The notes: generated from the sequence alone by a model not told the origin. Positions 42,938 through 52,509 are shown, numbered from the stretch's first letter. The stretch is DNA of 64,000 bases from Rathayibacter sp. VKM Ac-2879 (GCF_015351245.1 NZ_JADKSO010000001.1:1-64000); one strand, 5' to 3'. Numbers and translations: made by a program.

Positions 42938-43634
42938 CACCGCACCCACGCCGCCGCCACGATCTCCTCGACGAGGATGGCCGTCGTCCCTTGCCGTCTT
43001 CGTCGGCGAACGTGTCGCAGATCTTCAGCGCGCCTCCTTGGCGACGCACGGCGGTCTCGGCCGGGCCGCGGCGACCGCCTCCCTCGCCCGTCTTCGCCGC
43101 GCAGCCACGGGCGCCCCCGGCGCCGATCCTCTGGTATGGGGCGAGACCCTCGACGGCCTTCCCGTCGAGTACCACGGCGTCGACGGAGGCGTCACCTCCG
43201 CCGAACGTGCCGCTCACGCTGCGATCACCCTCTACGCCGTTCACCAGCAGTCGAAGCAGATCCCGATGCATCGGCCCGGCGTCTCGCTGGGTCGCGCGGT
43301 CGCGCGCCTGGCGGCGGTCAACGCTCCGCCAGGCTCAGAGGAGCGCCCGGGAGAGGCGGCAGTCGTGCGCCGATTCCTCGCCCTCGGCACCGCGGCCACC
43401 TTCGACGAGACGGTGCGTCACGCCCGGGGGCTGATCACGCAGTTCCGCGCCGACAACATCCCCCTCGACTACGGACTCCTCGCCTACCACCTCGCGCGAC
43501 TCCAGGTCCCGCGATACGCCGACGGTGTGCGGCTCGACTGGGGCCGCGACTTCTATTTCCGCACCCCGGTGGGCGACGCCGACGCGACATCGCCGAACGC
43601 CGACGCCCCCGCATCCGAACCCACCGAGACCTGA
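42930..43634 (+). CDS. casB: Cascade small subunit Cse2 (Cas11e)
   Basis: A 234-residue helical small subunit, two copies of which line the belly of Cascade. VGERVADLQRASLATHGGLG and ATASLARLRRAATGAPGADP are typical, as is HAAITLYAVHQQSKQIPMHR. The C-terminal helices contain HARGLITQFRADNIPLDYGL. It begins inside the end of cse1. A longer frame upstream is a shadow of cse1. The last 25 residues are acidic and Pro/Ala-rich, probably disordered. Confidence 0.93.
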   Translation: MSDTAPTPPPRSPRRGWPSSLAVFVGERVADLQRASLATHGGLGRAAATASLARLRRAATGAPGADPLVWGETLDGLPVEYHGVDGGVTSAERAAHAAITLYAVHQQSKQIPMHRPGVSLGRAVARLAAVNAPPGSEERPGEAAVVRRFLALGTAATFDETVRHARGLITQFRADNIPLDYGLLAYHLARLQVPRYADGVRLDWGRDFYFRTPVGDADATSPNADAPASEPTET

Positions 43635-43650
43635 GACCGGAGAAACCACC

Positions 43651-44760
43651 ATGTACGTCGACATCGACATCCTGCAGACAGTCCCGCCGTCGAACCTCAA
43701 CCGCGACGACACCGGCAGCCCCAAGACCGCCATCTACGGCGGCGAACGCCGCGCGCGGGTCTCGAGCCAGGCATGGAAGAAGGCAACCCGAGACGCCTTC
43801 CGCGGGCTCCTCGACCCGGCAGCCCTCGGCGTGCGCACCAAGAGGGCCGTCGATCTGATCGCCGGGCGCATCCGCTCCGCCGCGCCGGAGTTCGAGGAGA
43901 CCGCCGAGGCTCTCGCTGCCGGCGTCCTCGAACGCGCCGGTATCGCGGCCTCGACGCCGCGAGGCAAGAAGGAGGGCGTGGCAGAGACGGGCTATCTCAT
44001 CTTCTTCAGCTCGCTCCAGCTCGATCACCTCGCGACGCTCGCCGTGGAGGCGGAGCGCACAGGCGTCCCCGTGACGAAGGCCGCTGCGAAGCTCGCCGCG
44101 GACTCCGCTCGGAGTGTGGACCTCGCGCTGTTCGGGCGCATGGTCGCCGAGGCTCCCGACCTGAACGTCGACGCGAGCGCCCAGGTCGCGCATGCGCTGA
44201 GCGTCCACGCCGTCGACAACGAGTTCGACTACTTCACTGCCGTCGACGACCACAATCCGACGGACTCGGCCGGTGCGGGCATGATCGGCACCGTCGAGTT
44301 CAACTCCTCAACCCTCTATCGATATGCGACCGTCAATGTCTCGGGCCTCGCCGCGTCGCTGGGGTCACCGGAGGCGACGGTCGCGGCGGTGCAGGCGTTC
44401 CTGAGGGCCTTCGTGGCGAGCATGCCCACCGGCAAGCAGAACACCTTCGCGAACCGGACGCTCCCCGATGCCGTTGTCGTCTCCCTCCGTGAGGGCCAGC
44501 CGATCAACCTGTCGGGCGCGTTCGAGAACGCCGTGCGCGCGACCGACTCCGCGAGCCGCCTCCAGGTCGCGGCCGAGCGGCTCGCCTCCCACAAGCTCGC
44601 GTGCGAGCGGGCTTTCGACCAGACTCCCCTCGTCTCGTTCGTCGTGCGCGTCGGCGATGCGACCGTCGCCCTCGACGATGTCGCCACGAACGTCGGATTC
44701 GGCGAGCTGATCGAACGCATCGGGGTGCTCCTGTCGGATCGACTCGGTGCGGCCTCGTGA
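43651..44760 (+). CDS. casC: Cascade backbone subunit Cas7e (Cse4)
   Basis: A 369-residue RAMP-fold subunit, six copies of which form the crRNA-binding backbone. The N-terminus VDIDILQTVPPSNLNRDDTG followed by PKTAIYGGERRARVSSQAWK is diagnostic, as are HNPTDSAGAGMIGTVEFNSS and MPTGKQNTFANRTLPD. The ATG at 43651 follows an AGACCGGAGAAA ribosome binding site, with a 16-bp gap after cse2. Its stop overlaps the GTG of cas5 by 4 bp. Confidence 0.96.
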   Translation: MYVDIDILQTVPPSNLNRDDTGSPKTAIYGGERRARVSSQAWKKATRDAFRGLLDPAALGVRTKRAVDLIAGRIRSAAPEFEETAEALAAGVLERAGIAASTPRGKKEGVAETGYLIFFSSLQLDHLATLAVEAERTGVPVTKAAAKLAADSARSVDLALFGRMVAEAPDLNVDASAQVAHALSVHAVDNEFDYFTAVDDHNPTDSAGAGMIGTVEFNSSTLYRYATVNVSGLAASLGSPEATVAAVQAFLRAFVASMPTGKQNTFANRTLPDAVVVSLREGQPINLSGAFENAVRATDSASRLQVAAERLASHKLACERAFDQTPLVSFVVRVGDATVALDDVATNVGFGELIERIGVLLSDRLGAAS

Positions 44761-45479
44761 GCGTTCTCGCGCTGCGTCTGGCCGGCCCCTTGCAGTCGTG
44801 GGGCACGTCGAGCCGGTACGCGCGACGTGATGCGGGGCGCGAGCCCTCCAAGAGCGGCCTCGTGGGTTTGATCGCGGCGGCCCAGGGACGCCGTCGGAGC
44901 GATCCCGTCGAGGATCTCGTGGCGTTGCGACTCGGAGTGCGCAGCGATCAGCCGGGACGCCTCGTCCGCGACTATCAGACCGCGCGGCACCCCTCCTGGT
45001 CGAATGCGGCCCTGTCCACGCGGTACTACCTCGGCGACGCCGTGTTCTTGGCCGTCGTCGAGGCCGAGCGGTCATTGCTGGAGGGGATCGACGAGGCCAT
45101 CAGGAGTCCGCGGTTCCCGCTCTACCTGGGGCGTCGGTCTTGTCCGCCGAGCGGTCCGGTCTCGCTCGGCGTGCGCGACACGATGCTTCGCGAGGCGCTC
45201 ACAGAAGAGCCGTGGCTGGCCTCGGAGTGGTGGCAACGCAAGACGCGGACCTCCTCGGTACGGCTGCTCGCGTCGATGGACAGCTCAGAACCAGGCGATT
45301 CCGCAGAATCGCGAGCCAGCGTCAGGGACGTGCCGGTGAGCTTCGATCAGGAACGCCGCGAGTACACCTGGCGGACGGTGACGCGATGCGAGATCGACGT
45401 CATCAACGAGTTCGCTCCCGCCGGTGCCCAGCCGAACCGGTTCGGCGATCTCGACCCGTGGTCGGCAGTGGAGGCATAG
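44757..45479 (+). CDS. casD: Cascade subunit Cas5e
   Basis: A 240-residue RAMP protein that caps the 5' handle of the crRNA. VLALRLAGPLQSWGTSSRYA, RRDAGREPSKSGLVGLIAAA and QTARHPSWSNAALSTRYYLG are the family motifs; PLYLGRRSCPPSGPV is the Gly-rich loop. The GTG start is fixed by the overlap GTGA with cas7 and by the VLALRL N-terminus. cas6 begins immediately after its stop. Confidence 0.95.
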   Translation: MSVLALRLAGPLQSWGTSSRYARRDAGREPSKSGLVGLIAAAQGRRRSDPVEDLVALRLGVRSDQPGRLVRDYQTARHPSWSNAALSTRYYLGDAVFLAVVEAERSLLEGIDEAIRSPRFPLYLGRRSCPPSGPVSLGVRDTMLREALTEEPWLASEWWQRKTRTSSVRLLASMDSSEPGDSAESRASVRDVPVSFDQERREYTWRTVTRCEIDVINEFAPAGAQPNRFGDLDPWSAVEA

Positions 45480-46142
45480 ATGTTCATCAGCCGAGTCCCG
45501 CTCAATCCGCGGCGTCGTCAGGCGAGGTTCCTCCTCAGCTCTCCGCACGCGATGCACGCGGCGGTCCTGTCGTCTTTCCCCCCGGGCACTGTCCTCGACA
45601 GCGATGCCGGTCGGGTGTTGTGGCGGGTCGACCAGGCACGCGACGGCGGAGTCTGGCTCATCGTGGTGAGTCCGAGCGAGCCGGAGCTGCTCCACGTCGC
45701 CGAGCAGGCCGGCTGGCCGACGCAACACTTGGGCGAGAGCAAGCCCTACGGCGACTTCGTCGCCCGCATCGGGATCGGCCAGGAGTGGGCGTTCACGATC
45801 ACCGCGAATCCGGTGCACACGGTGACCGATGATGAGGGCCGGAAGAAGAAGCTCGGACATGTCACCGCGGCGCAGCAGATCTCGTGGTTCCTCGCGAAGG
45901 CGGAAGCGCACGGCTTCGAGGTCGCGACGACGGCAGAGGGCGAACCCGAGCTTGAGCTGAGCGATCGCGCCACCCGGACCTTCTCGCGGGAGGGTCGTCC
46001 CGTGACGCTGAACGTCGCGACGTTCGTCGGTCGGCTCCGCGTCACCGACCAGCTGCGCTGTCAGGAGGCTCTTCGCCACGGGATCGGGCGCGCGAAGGGC
46101 TACGGCTGTGGCCTCCTCCTGCTTTCGCGGTTGCACCGCTGA
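45480..46142 (+). CDS. casE: CRISPR RNA endonuclease Cas6e (Cse3)
   Basis: A 220-residue endoribonuclease that cuts the repeat hairpin and stays bound to the crRNA 3' end. MFISRVPLNPRRRQARFLLS and SPHAMHAAVLSSFPPG (with the conserved His) form the N-terminal RRM, and GIGRAKGYGCGLLLLSRL is the Gly-rich C-terminal loop. It starts directly at the cas5 stop and ends overlapping the cas1 ATG (TGATG). Confidence 0.95.
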   Translation: MFISRVPLNPRRRQARFLLSSPHAMHAAVLSSFPPGTVLDSDAGRVLWRVDQARDGGVWLIVVSPSEPELLHVAEQAGWPTQHLGESKPYGDFVARIGIGQEWAFTITANPVHTVTDDEGRKKKLGHVTAAQQISWFLAKAEAHGFEVATTAEGEPELELSDRATRTFSREGRPVTLNVATFVGRLRVTDQLRCQEALRHGIGRAKGYGCGLLLLSRLHR

Positions 46143-47122
46143 TGGCCAACCGGCCGGGCTCGCCGAAGCCGGACCTCCCGGAACTGCTCCGGGCCGAGGA
46201 CCGGCTGTCGTTCCTCTATGTGGAGCGGTCCGTCATCCATCGCGATCAGAACGCGATCACCGCCACCGACGATCGGGGGACGGTGCACATCCCGGCCGCC
46301 ACGCTCGGCGTCCTCCTCCTGGGGCCGGGGACGCGTGTCAGCCACCAGGCGATGATGCTCCTCGCGGACAGCGGGTCGACGGCCGTATGGGTGGGCGAGC
46401 AGGGCGTTCGCTACTACGCGCACGGGCGGAGCCTTGCCCGGTCGAGTCGTCTCATCGAGGCGCAGGCGCGGGCGGTCTCGAACCAGTCGTCCCGCCTCCG
46501 GGTCGCTCGGGCGATGTACTCGATGCGCTTCGCCGGCGAAGACGTCTCGCGATCGACGATGGAGCAGCTCCGGGGTCGCGAGGGGCAGCGAGTGCGCCGT
46601 AGCTATCGGGAGAACGCCGAGCGCACGGGGATCGAGTGGAAGAGCCGCAGCTACACGGTCGATGACTCCGGTGCGGGCGATGCCGTCAATCAGGCGCTGA
46701 CCGCCGCGAACCAGTGCCTGTACGGGGTCGTGCACGCGGTGATCGTCGCCCTGGGCTGTTCACCCGCGCTGGGATTCGTCCATACCGGACATGCGCGATC
46801 GTTCGTCTTCGACATCGCCGACCTCTACAAGGCGGAGCTCACCATTCCGACCGCCTTCGACATCGTCGCGTCACAACCGGTCGACATCGAGGCAGAGACG
46901 CGCCATGCGTTCCGTGACCGCGTGTCGGACGGGCACCTCCTCGGTCGGTGCGCGCGCGACATCAAGAAGCTGCTGATGCCCGACGACTCGACCGACCCTG
47001 CATCGGCGGCGGCCTTGGACTCCTCCGATGTGGTGGAACTGTGGGACGGCGCGAGCCGGACCGTCGAGTCTGGTCGCGCCTACGGCTCCTCGCCCTCAGA
47101 GAGCGAGGAGGACCTGTTGTGA
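46142..47122 (+). CDS. cas1: CRISPR integrase Cas1e
   Basis: A 326-residue integrase subunit of the I-E type that with Cas2 inserts new spacers. LPELLRAEDRLSFLYVERSV is the N-terminus. The metal site is formed by Glu in LRGREGQRVR, His in LGFVHTGHARSF and Asp in FVFDIADLYKAEL. The C-terminal 35 residues are acidic and Ser-rich (SGRAYGSSPSESEEDLL). The start overlaps the cas6 stop, and its own stop overlaps the cas2 ATG. Confidence 0.96.
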   Translation: MANRPGSPKPDLPELLRAEDRLSFLYVERSVIHRDQNAITATDDRGTVHIPAATLGVLLLGPGTRVSHQAMMLLADSGSTAVWVGEQGVRYYAHGRSLARSSRLIEAQARAVSNQSSRLRVARAMYSMRFAGEDVSRSTMEQLRGREGQRVRRSYRENAERTGIEWKSRSYTVDDSGAGDAVNQALTAANQCLYGVVHAVIVALGCSPALGFVHTGHARSFVFDIADLYKAELTIPTAFDIVASQPVDIEAETRHAFRDRVSDGHLLGRCARDIKKLLMPDDSTDPASAAALDSSDVVELWDGASRTVESGRAYGSSPSESEEDLL

Positions 47123-47484
47123 TGGTGCTCGTCCTCTCGGCGTGCCCGTCGGGGCTTCGCGGTCACCTCACGCGGTGGCTGCTTGAGATCAGCCCCGGAG
47201 TGTTCGTCGGCCATGTTCCTGCGCGCGTACGCGATCTGCTGTGGGAGCGTGTCCTCGAGCTGGCGAAGGATGGACGGGCAATCCTGGTCCACTCCACCAA
47301 AGGCGAGCAGCGGCTCGCCTTCAAGGTGCACCGCCACGACTGGCGACCTACCGATTTCGACGGGGTCCAACTCATGTTGCGCCCGTCGAAGGAGAACGCC
47401 GAGGAGAGCGCCCCAGCTCTGCGAAAGGGCTGGAGCAACGCGAGCAAATACCGTGCAGGCGCCCGACGAAATCGCAGCACGTGA
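47122..47484 (+). CDS. cas2: CRISPR adaptation protein Cas2e
   Basis: A 120-residue ferredoxin-fold partner of Cas1, of the I-E (CT1978-like) subtype: MVLVLSACPSGLRGHLTRWL, then EISPGVFVGHVPARVRDLLW and HSTKGEQRLAFKVHRHDWRP. ATG at 47122 is used, although the GTG codon just before it is possible; both overlap the cas1 stop. It is the last cas gene, 58 bp before the first repeat of the main array. Confidence 0.94.
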   Translation: MVLVLSACPSGLRGHLTRWLLEISPGVFVGHVPARVRDLLWERVLELAKDGRAILVHSTKGEQRLAFKVHRHDWRPTDFDGVQLMLRPSKENAEESAPALRKGWSNASKYRAGARRNRST

Positions 47485-47542
47485 CCGAGGCAAAGTACGC
47501 TCGGAACAGCACCCGCCGCAGGAAACTGCCTGGTCAGCAAGT
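47485..47542 (+). promoter_or_regulatory. Leader region of the main CRISPR array
   Basis: Only 58 bp separate cas2 from the first repeat. The repeats at this end are identical while those at the far end are degraded, so new spacers enter here and this must be (part of) the leader. It is not AT-rich, and no promoter or IHF-type bend site is recognisable; the array may be read partly from the cas operon. Confidence 0.55.
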
Positions 47543-50020
47543 GTGCTCCCCGCGCAAGCGGGGATGATCCCAGGTGCCCGTGGATCGCGCGTAGATGCGC
47601 CCCGTGCTCCCCGCGCAAGCGGGGATGATCCCAACCTGTTGCTGATCTTCGGTCAGTGCCCCGAGTGCTCCCCGCGCAAGCGGGGATGATCCCGCCCCGC
47701 TGCGGAGCCACAGGGCCGACCGCATCGTGCTCCCCGCGCAAGCGGGGATGATCCCCCTACGTGGTGGTGGAACCCGCTCAGCTACGTGTGCTCCCCGCGC
47801 AAGCGGGGATGATCCCGGAAGACTCTCGCCGAGCGCATGGGGTTCTCGGTGCTCCCCGCGCAAGCGGGGATGATCCCGTGAGGAACGCGGACGCCCACAG
47901 GATCGCCATGTGCTCCCCGCGCAAGCGGGGATGATCCCCTTGGCCGACACGTCGGCCTCAATCAAAGCGCGGTGCTCCCCGCGCAAGCGGGGATGATCCC
48001 GAAAACATTGAGAAGCGTGTGGCCGCGATGGAGTGCTCCCCGCGCAAGCGGGGATGATCCCAAGCGCCGAGGCAACCGCGTGCTGAACGGGTAGTGCTCC
48101 CCGCGCAAGCGGGGATGATCCCTCGTCGGGTTGAGGACGTCGAAGCCGGCCGCGGTGCTCCCCGCGCAAGCGGGGATGATCCCTTGGTCGCCTGCCGGAC
48201 GGTGGGCATGCGGGTGGTGCTCCCCGCGCAAGCGGGGATGATCCCCCCTCCCCCTTCGACTTCACCAACCAGGCGATGTGCTCCCCGCGCAAGCGGGGAT
48301 GATCCCACGTCGAGCGCGCTCATGATGCGACCTTGACGGTGCTCCCCGCGCAAGCGGGGATGATCCCAGGACCCTTCGGTATCCGGATACGCAAAGCTCG
48401 TGCTCCCCGCGCAAGCGGGGATGATCCCGGCAACGCCCGGGTCTCCGGCAACGCCTGGGTGTGCTCCCCGCGCAAGCGGGGATGATCCCTCGATCGCGAG
48501 TCTCGGCGGCAGCGCGCGGGCGTGCTCCCCGCGCAAGCGGGGATGATCCCGACGCGGCGGATGCGGCGAGCCCGTCGACGACGTGCTCCCCGCGCAAGCG
48601 GGGATGATCCCCTGAGGCCGGCGTGCGACGTGTGCAACAAGCGGTGCTCCCCGCGCAAGCGGGGATGATCCCGTGATCACGGGGTTACTCCTTGGTGGGG
48701 TGGTGTGCTCCCCGCGCAAGCGGGGATGATCCCTACAGGCAGCGGCATGATGCTCCTTCGAGTGCGTGCTCCCCGCGCAAGCGGGGATGATCCCCCCCGC
48801 TCCGCCGTGATCGCCGCAGCGCCCGGGTGCTCCCCGCGCAAGCGGGGATGATCCACTACGTCCGCGTCCGCCTCGGCACCGGCCCGCTGTGCTCCCCGCG
48901 CAAGCGGGGATGATCCCGCCGGCATCGCGGACATTCCCGACGCGCTCGGGTGCTCCCCGCGCAAGCGGGGATGATCCCGCGTCGGCGGTCGGCGATGAGT
49001 GCACCTCGACGTGCTCCCCGCGCAAGCGGGGATGATCCCTCTTCGGTCGGAATCGGGCTGATTTCTGGTTGGTGCTCCCCGCGCAAGCGGGGATGATCCC
49101 TTCTCGCGGAACCTCTACGGCGGCTTCGGGCTGTGCTCCCCGCGCAAGCGGGGATGATCCCCGCCAGGTGGCCGCGTGGGTGAACCCGCAGGGGTGCTCC
49201 CCGCGCAAGCGGGGATGATCCCGAATTTGTCGGCCCTACGGTGTATGTCCAGATGTGCTCCCCGCGCAAGCGGGGATGATCCCACCGCGGCCGTCACGAA
49301 TGCCTCGATGATGCCGTGCTCCCCGCGCAAGCGGGGATGATCCACGGTCGGCACGGGCCTGATGTTCGTTGCGCTGCTGGTGCTCCCCGCGCAAGCGGGG
49401 ATGATCCCGGCGCCACTCGCTCGGCCGGAACGTTCGCCCAGTGCTCCCCGCGCAAGCGGGGATGATCCCAAGATCAGCGTCATCGACCACCTGCGCGAGT
49501 GGTGCTCCCCGCGCAAGCGGGGATGATCCTGAGGGGCGGATGGTCACCCAATCGCCGACCGTGTGCTCCCCGCGCAAGCGGGGATGATCCCGGCGCCACT
49601 CGCTCGGCCGGAACGTTCGCCCAGTGCTCCCCGCGCAAGCGGGGATGATCCCGTGATGATCTTCGGTCACGACAAGGTCTGGGTGTGCTCCCCGCGCAAG
49701 CGGGGGATGATCCCAGGCCGATCGAGTCAGCGACCGACCCATCCGGGTGCTCCCCGCGCAAGCGGGGATGATCCCTTCCGCACGCCCTTTCGCGCCCAGG
49801 GACCCTTGTGCTCCCCGCGCAAGCCGGGATGATCTCGTGACCACGAAGCTGCGGCGTGCGATCATCCGGTGCTCCGCGCGCAAGCGGGGATGATCCCGAG
49901 GCCGCGAACGTGTGCCGGTGGCGTGAGCTGTGCTCCTCGCGCAAGCGGGGATGACCCCAAGCGGGACGTGCTCGATGCGACCCACGAGCTGTGCTCCCTC
50001 GCGCAAGCGGGGATGGTCTG
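47543..50020 (+). CRISPR. Type I-E CRISPR array, 41 repeats
   Basis: Forty-one copies of a 29-bp repeat, GTGCTCCCCGCGCAAGCGGG then GATGATCCC, at starts 47543, 47604, 47665 and so on to 49991, with 40 spacers mostly of 32-33 nt (61-62 bp period). The hairpin CCCCGC-GCAA-GCGGGG has a GNRA tetraloop. Repeats near the left are uniform. From about 49681 changes pile up: an extra G at 49685, CCGGG with ATCTC at 49808, CTCCGCG at 49869, CTCCTCG and ACCCC at 49930, and CTCCCTCG with GGTCT at 49991. The right end is therefore the old end. Spacers at 49409-49440 and 49592-49623 are identical. Long open frames through the array only reflect the repeat period. Confidence 0.98.
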
Positions 50021-50360
50021 GCGTGCCCAAGAACGATGGCGCGTGCGTGCGAGCGCTATCCCCGCAAGTACCGCGGGTGCACACCCGGGCACGGGGACTC
50101 CGCGGCCTCCTGCAAGCGAGCACGCGCCTCCGCCTCGCCCGCGACCACAACCGGCCGCGACGGCGAAAGCGAGCAGCCGCTCCGCGGTCGCACTCGAAGG
50201 AGGCGTCCCTCCGCGCGCCGACACCGCGGGCCGCACGCCAACCGCCGCCGAATCGTGGCCGCAGAGGCAGCCACCCTGCGGCGCCCGCCACACGCCGTTC
50301 ACCCCTACCGAATACATTCGAGAGCGTTCACCTTTCACTCATCACGCGAACAGGACAACG
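50021..50360. other. Gap after the array, possibly with further eroded repeats
   Basis: No gene is supported here. One repeat period beyond the last unit, near 50053, lies GCGCTATCCCCGCAAGTACC, and another period on, near 50108, CTCCTGCAAGCGAG. Both keep pieces of the repeat, so the array may once have been longer. The promoter of the nucleotidase gene must lie in the right part, near TACATT-like sequence at about 50310-50320, but is not clear. Confidence 0.4.
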
Positions 50361-52373
50361 ATGCGCAGACTCCGCGCCGCCAGCCTCCTCGCCGTCGTCA
50401 CGCTCGGAACGGCCACCGCCGCTCCCGTGGCGACTGCGGCCGCCCTCGACGACGCCGTCGAGCTGACCCTTGTCTCGACGACCGACACGCACGGGCATGT
50501 CTACGACTGGGACTACTTCGCAAACGCCCCCTACCCCGCCGACGGGACGCTGGGACTGACCCGCGTCGCGACCGAGGTCGACCGCCTCCGAGCCGAGAAG
50601 GGCGACGACTCCGTCCTCGTCGTCGACAACGGCGACGCGATCCAGGGCACTCCCCTCACCTACTACTACGGCTTGGGCGACGGCGCCGCAGGGGTCCTGT
50701 CCGGCGAGACGACGCATCCGATGGCCGCCGCATTCAACACCATCGGCTACGACGCGCAGGTCGTCGGCAACCACGAGTACAACTACGGGCTCGACATGCT
50801 CCGCAGCTACGAGGGGCAGCTGAACGCGCCGCTGCTGGGCGCGAACGTCATCGACGTCGCGACCGGCGAGCCCTACCACGACCCGTACACGCTGATCGAG
50901 CGAAAGATCGACGGCAGAGATGTGACGGTCGGGGTCCTCGGCCTGGTCACTCCGGGTGTGCGCGTGTGGGACAAGCAGTACGTCGAGGGAGTGCTCCGCT
51001 TCGAGGACATGGTCGCGACCGCGAAGAAGTGGGTGCCGATCGTGGAGGAGAAGGCCGACGTGGTGGTCGTGCTCGCGCACACCGGCCAGGGAACGGTCGC
51101 CGACGTGGACTACGACCCCGCCGACCTCAACGAGGACGTCGTCAACAACATCGCGACGCAGGTCCCGGGCATCGACGTCATCGTCGCCGGTCACAGCCAC
51201 AAGGACCTCCCCCAGACGCTCTTCACGAACATCGCGGGCGAGCAGGTGCTCGTCACGCAGCCCGATTTCTGGGCGCAGGGGCTCACGGAGGTGACGCTCA
51301 ACCTGGTGCCCGACGCGGCAGGCGGCCTCGAGGTCGACTGGTCGGCGGGGGAGGCTCCGGTCGCGAAGCCCGTGTACGCGAAAGACATCGCGGAGGAGTC
51401 GCCCGCCCTGGTCGCCGCCGTCGCCGAACAGCACGCGACGACGATCGACTACGTCAACACACCGGTCGCTCAGTCGACGGAGGAGCTCTCGGCCGCGACC
51501 TCGCGCTACGAGGACACCCCGATCATCGACTTCATCAACGCCGTTCAGGCTGAGACCGTCGAGACCGCGCTCGAGGGCACGGAGTGGGCGGATCTGCCGG
51601 TGATCTCGCAGGCGTCGCCGTTCTCGCGGACGGCCGTGTTCCCGAAAGGGCAGGTCACGATCCGTGACATCGCCGGCCTCTACATCTACGAGAACACCCT
51701 CCGCGGAGCCGTGATGACCGGCGCGGAGGTGCGTCAGTACCTGGAGTTCTCGGCGCGATACTTCACCCAGGTCGAGCCAGGAGCGGCCTTCGACCCCGAG
51801 ACGGGGACGAACGCGAAGACCACCGACCGCCCCGACGGCGTGCCTGACTACAACTACGACGTGCTCTCTGGCCTGGACTACGTGATCGACGTCTCGCACC
51901 CTGCCGGCTCGCGCATCCGTGATCTCGCCCACGCCGACGGCAGCCCTGTCGCCGACGACGAGAGCTTCGTGATGGCCGTCAACAACTACCGGCAGAGCGG
52001 CGGAGGCGCCTATCCGGCGATAGCGCAGGCTCCGCTGGTCTACGACGACCGCCTCGAGATCCGTCAGCTGCTCATCGACTGGGCGACGGAGCGCGGCGTC
52101 ATCGACCCGGCCGACTTCTTCGACCCGAACTGGTCGCTGACGTCGGTGGCGGCGGGGCCGAGCGCACCGCCACCGGCCGGGCCCGAGCCGAGCGAGTCGG
52201 CCACTCCGACGCCACCCGCCCCGTCCCCGTCCGTCCTTCCCGTCGCCGGAGGCGGCCACTCCGGCCCGCTCGCCACCACGGGAGTCGACGCGGCCGGGTT
52301 CCTCGGAGGCGCCGCGCTGCTCCTGCTCGCGGGCGCAGCGCTGGTGCTCGTGCGCCGCAAGCGCTCCGCGTAG
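50361..52373 (+). CDS. Cell-wall-anchored bifunctional metallophosphatase/5'-nucleotidase (UshA family)
   Basis: A 670-residue secreted enzyme that hydrolyses nucleotides outside the membrane for phosphate and nucleoside salvage. A signal peptide (about 1-28, RRLRAASLLAVVTLGTATAA) is followed by the calcineurin-like metal-binding domain: TDTHGHV, VVDNGDAIQG, VVGNHEYNYG, VLAHTGQG and VAGHSHKD. The 5'-nucleotidase C-terminal domain binds substrate (VNNYRQSGGGAYP). After a Pro/Ser linker it ends in LATTG, a membrane helix and RRKRSA, an LAxTG signal of class E sortases. The ATG at 50361 is preceded by AGGA. It is followed by a strong terminator. Confidence 0.9.
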   Translation: MRRLRAASLLAVVTLGTATAAPVATAAALDDAVELTLVSTTDTHGHVYDWDYFANAPYPADGTLGLTRVATEVDRLRAEKGDDSVLVVDNGDAIQGTPLTYYYGLGDGAAGVLSGETTHPMAAAFNTIGYDAQVVGNHEYNYGLDMLRSYEGQLNAPLLGANVIDVATGEPYHDPYTLIERKIDGRDVTVGVLGLVTPGVRVWDKQYVEGVLRFEDMVATAKKWVPIVEEKADVVVVLAHTGQGTVADVDYDPADLNEDVVNNIATQVPGIDVIVAGHSHKDLPQTLFTNIAGEQVLVTQPDFWAQGLTEVTLNLVPDAAGGLEVDWSAGEAPVAKPVYAKDIAEESPALVAAVAEQHATTIDYVNTPVAQSTEELSAATSRYEDTPIIDFINAVQAETVETALEGTEWADLPVISQASPFSRTAVFPKGQVTIRDIAGLYIYENTLRGAVMTGAEVRQYLEFSARYFTQVEPGAAFDPETGTNAKTTDRPDGVPDYNYDVLSGLDYVIDVSHPAGSRIRDLAHADGSPVADDESFVMAVNNYRQSGGGAYPAIAQAPLVYDDRLEIRQLLIDWATERGVIDPADFFDPNWSLTSVAAGPSAPPPAGPEPSESATPTPPAPSPSVLPVAGGGHSGPLATTGVDAAGFLGGAALLLLAGAALVLVRRKRSA

Positions 52374-52393
52374 CGCACCCGTACGGCGACGAC

Positions 52394-52419
52394 GGCCGGC
52401 CGGGGAGCCCCGGCCGGCC
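52394..52419 (+). terminator. Strong hairpin terminator
   Basis: GGCCGGCCGGGG (52394-52405) and CCCCGGCCGGCC (52408-52419) form a perfect 12-bp stem just after the nucleotidase gene, flanked by further pairing bases. Confidence 0.8.
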
Positions 52420-52509
52420 GATCGTCGTCCCGCCGCACGCTCCACAGAGCCCGTATCCTCGATACGGCGCTATCGCGCCTCACCGACCGCAGACCGTGAA
52501 ACGAGATCC

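Noticed and set aside
49316..49379. A mobile-element or deletion signal in the longer spacer (about 35 nt) after the repeat at 49316
   Set aside because: The extra length is a few bases and can be explained by the changed last base of that repeat and normal spacer-length variation.
47534..50291. Long open reading frames through the CRISPR array (up to about 416 codons, minus strand)
   Set aside because: Their residues repeat with the 61-bp period (SSPLARGA, IIPACAGST and DHPRLRGEH in turn); they are a by-product of the repeats having no stop codons, not proteins.
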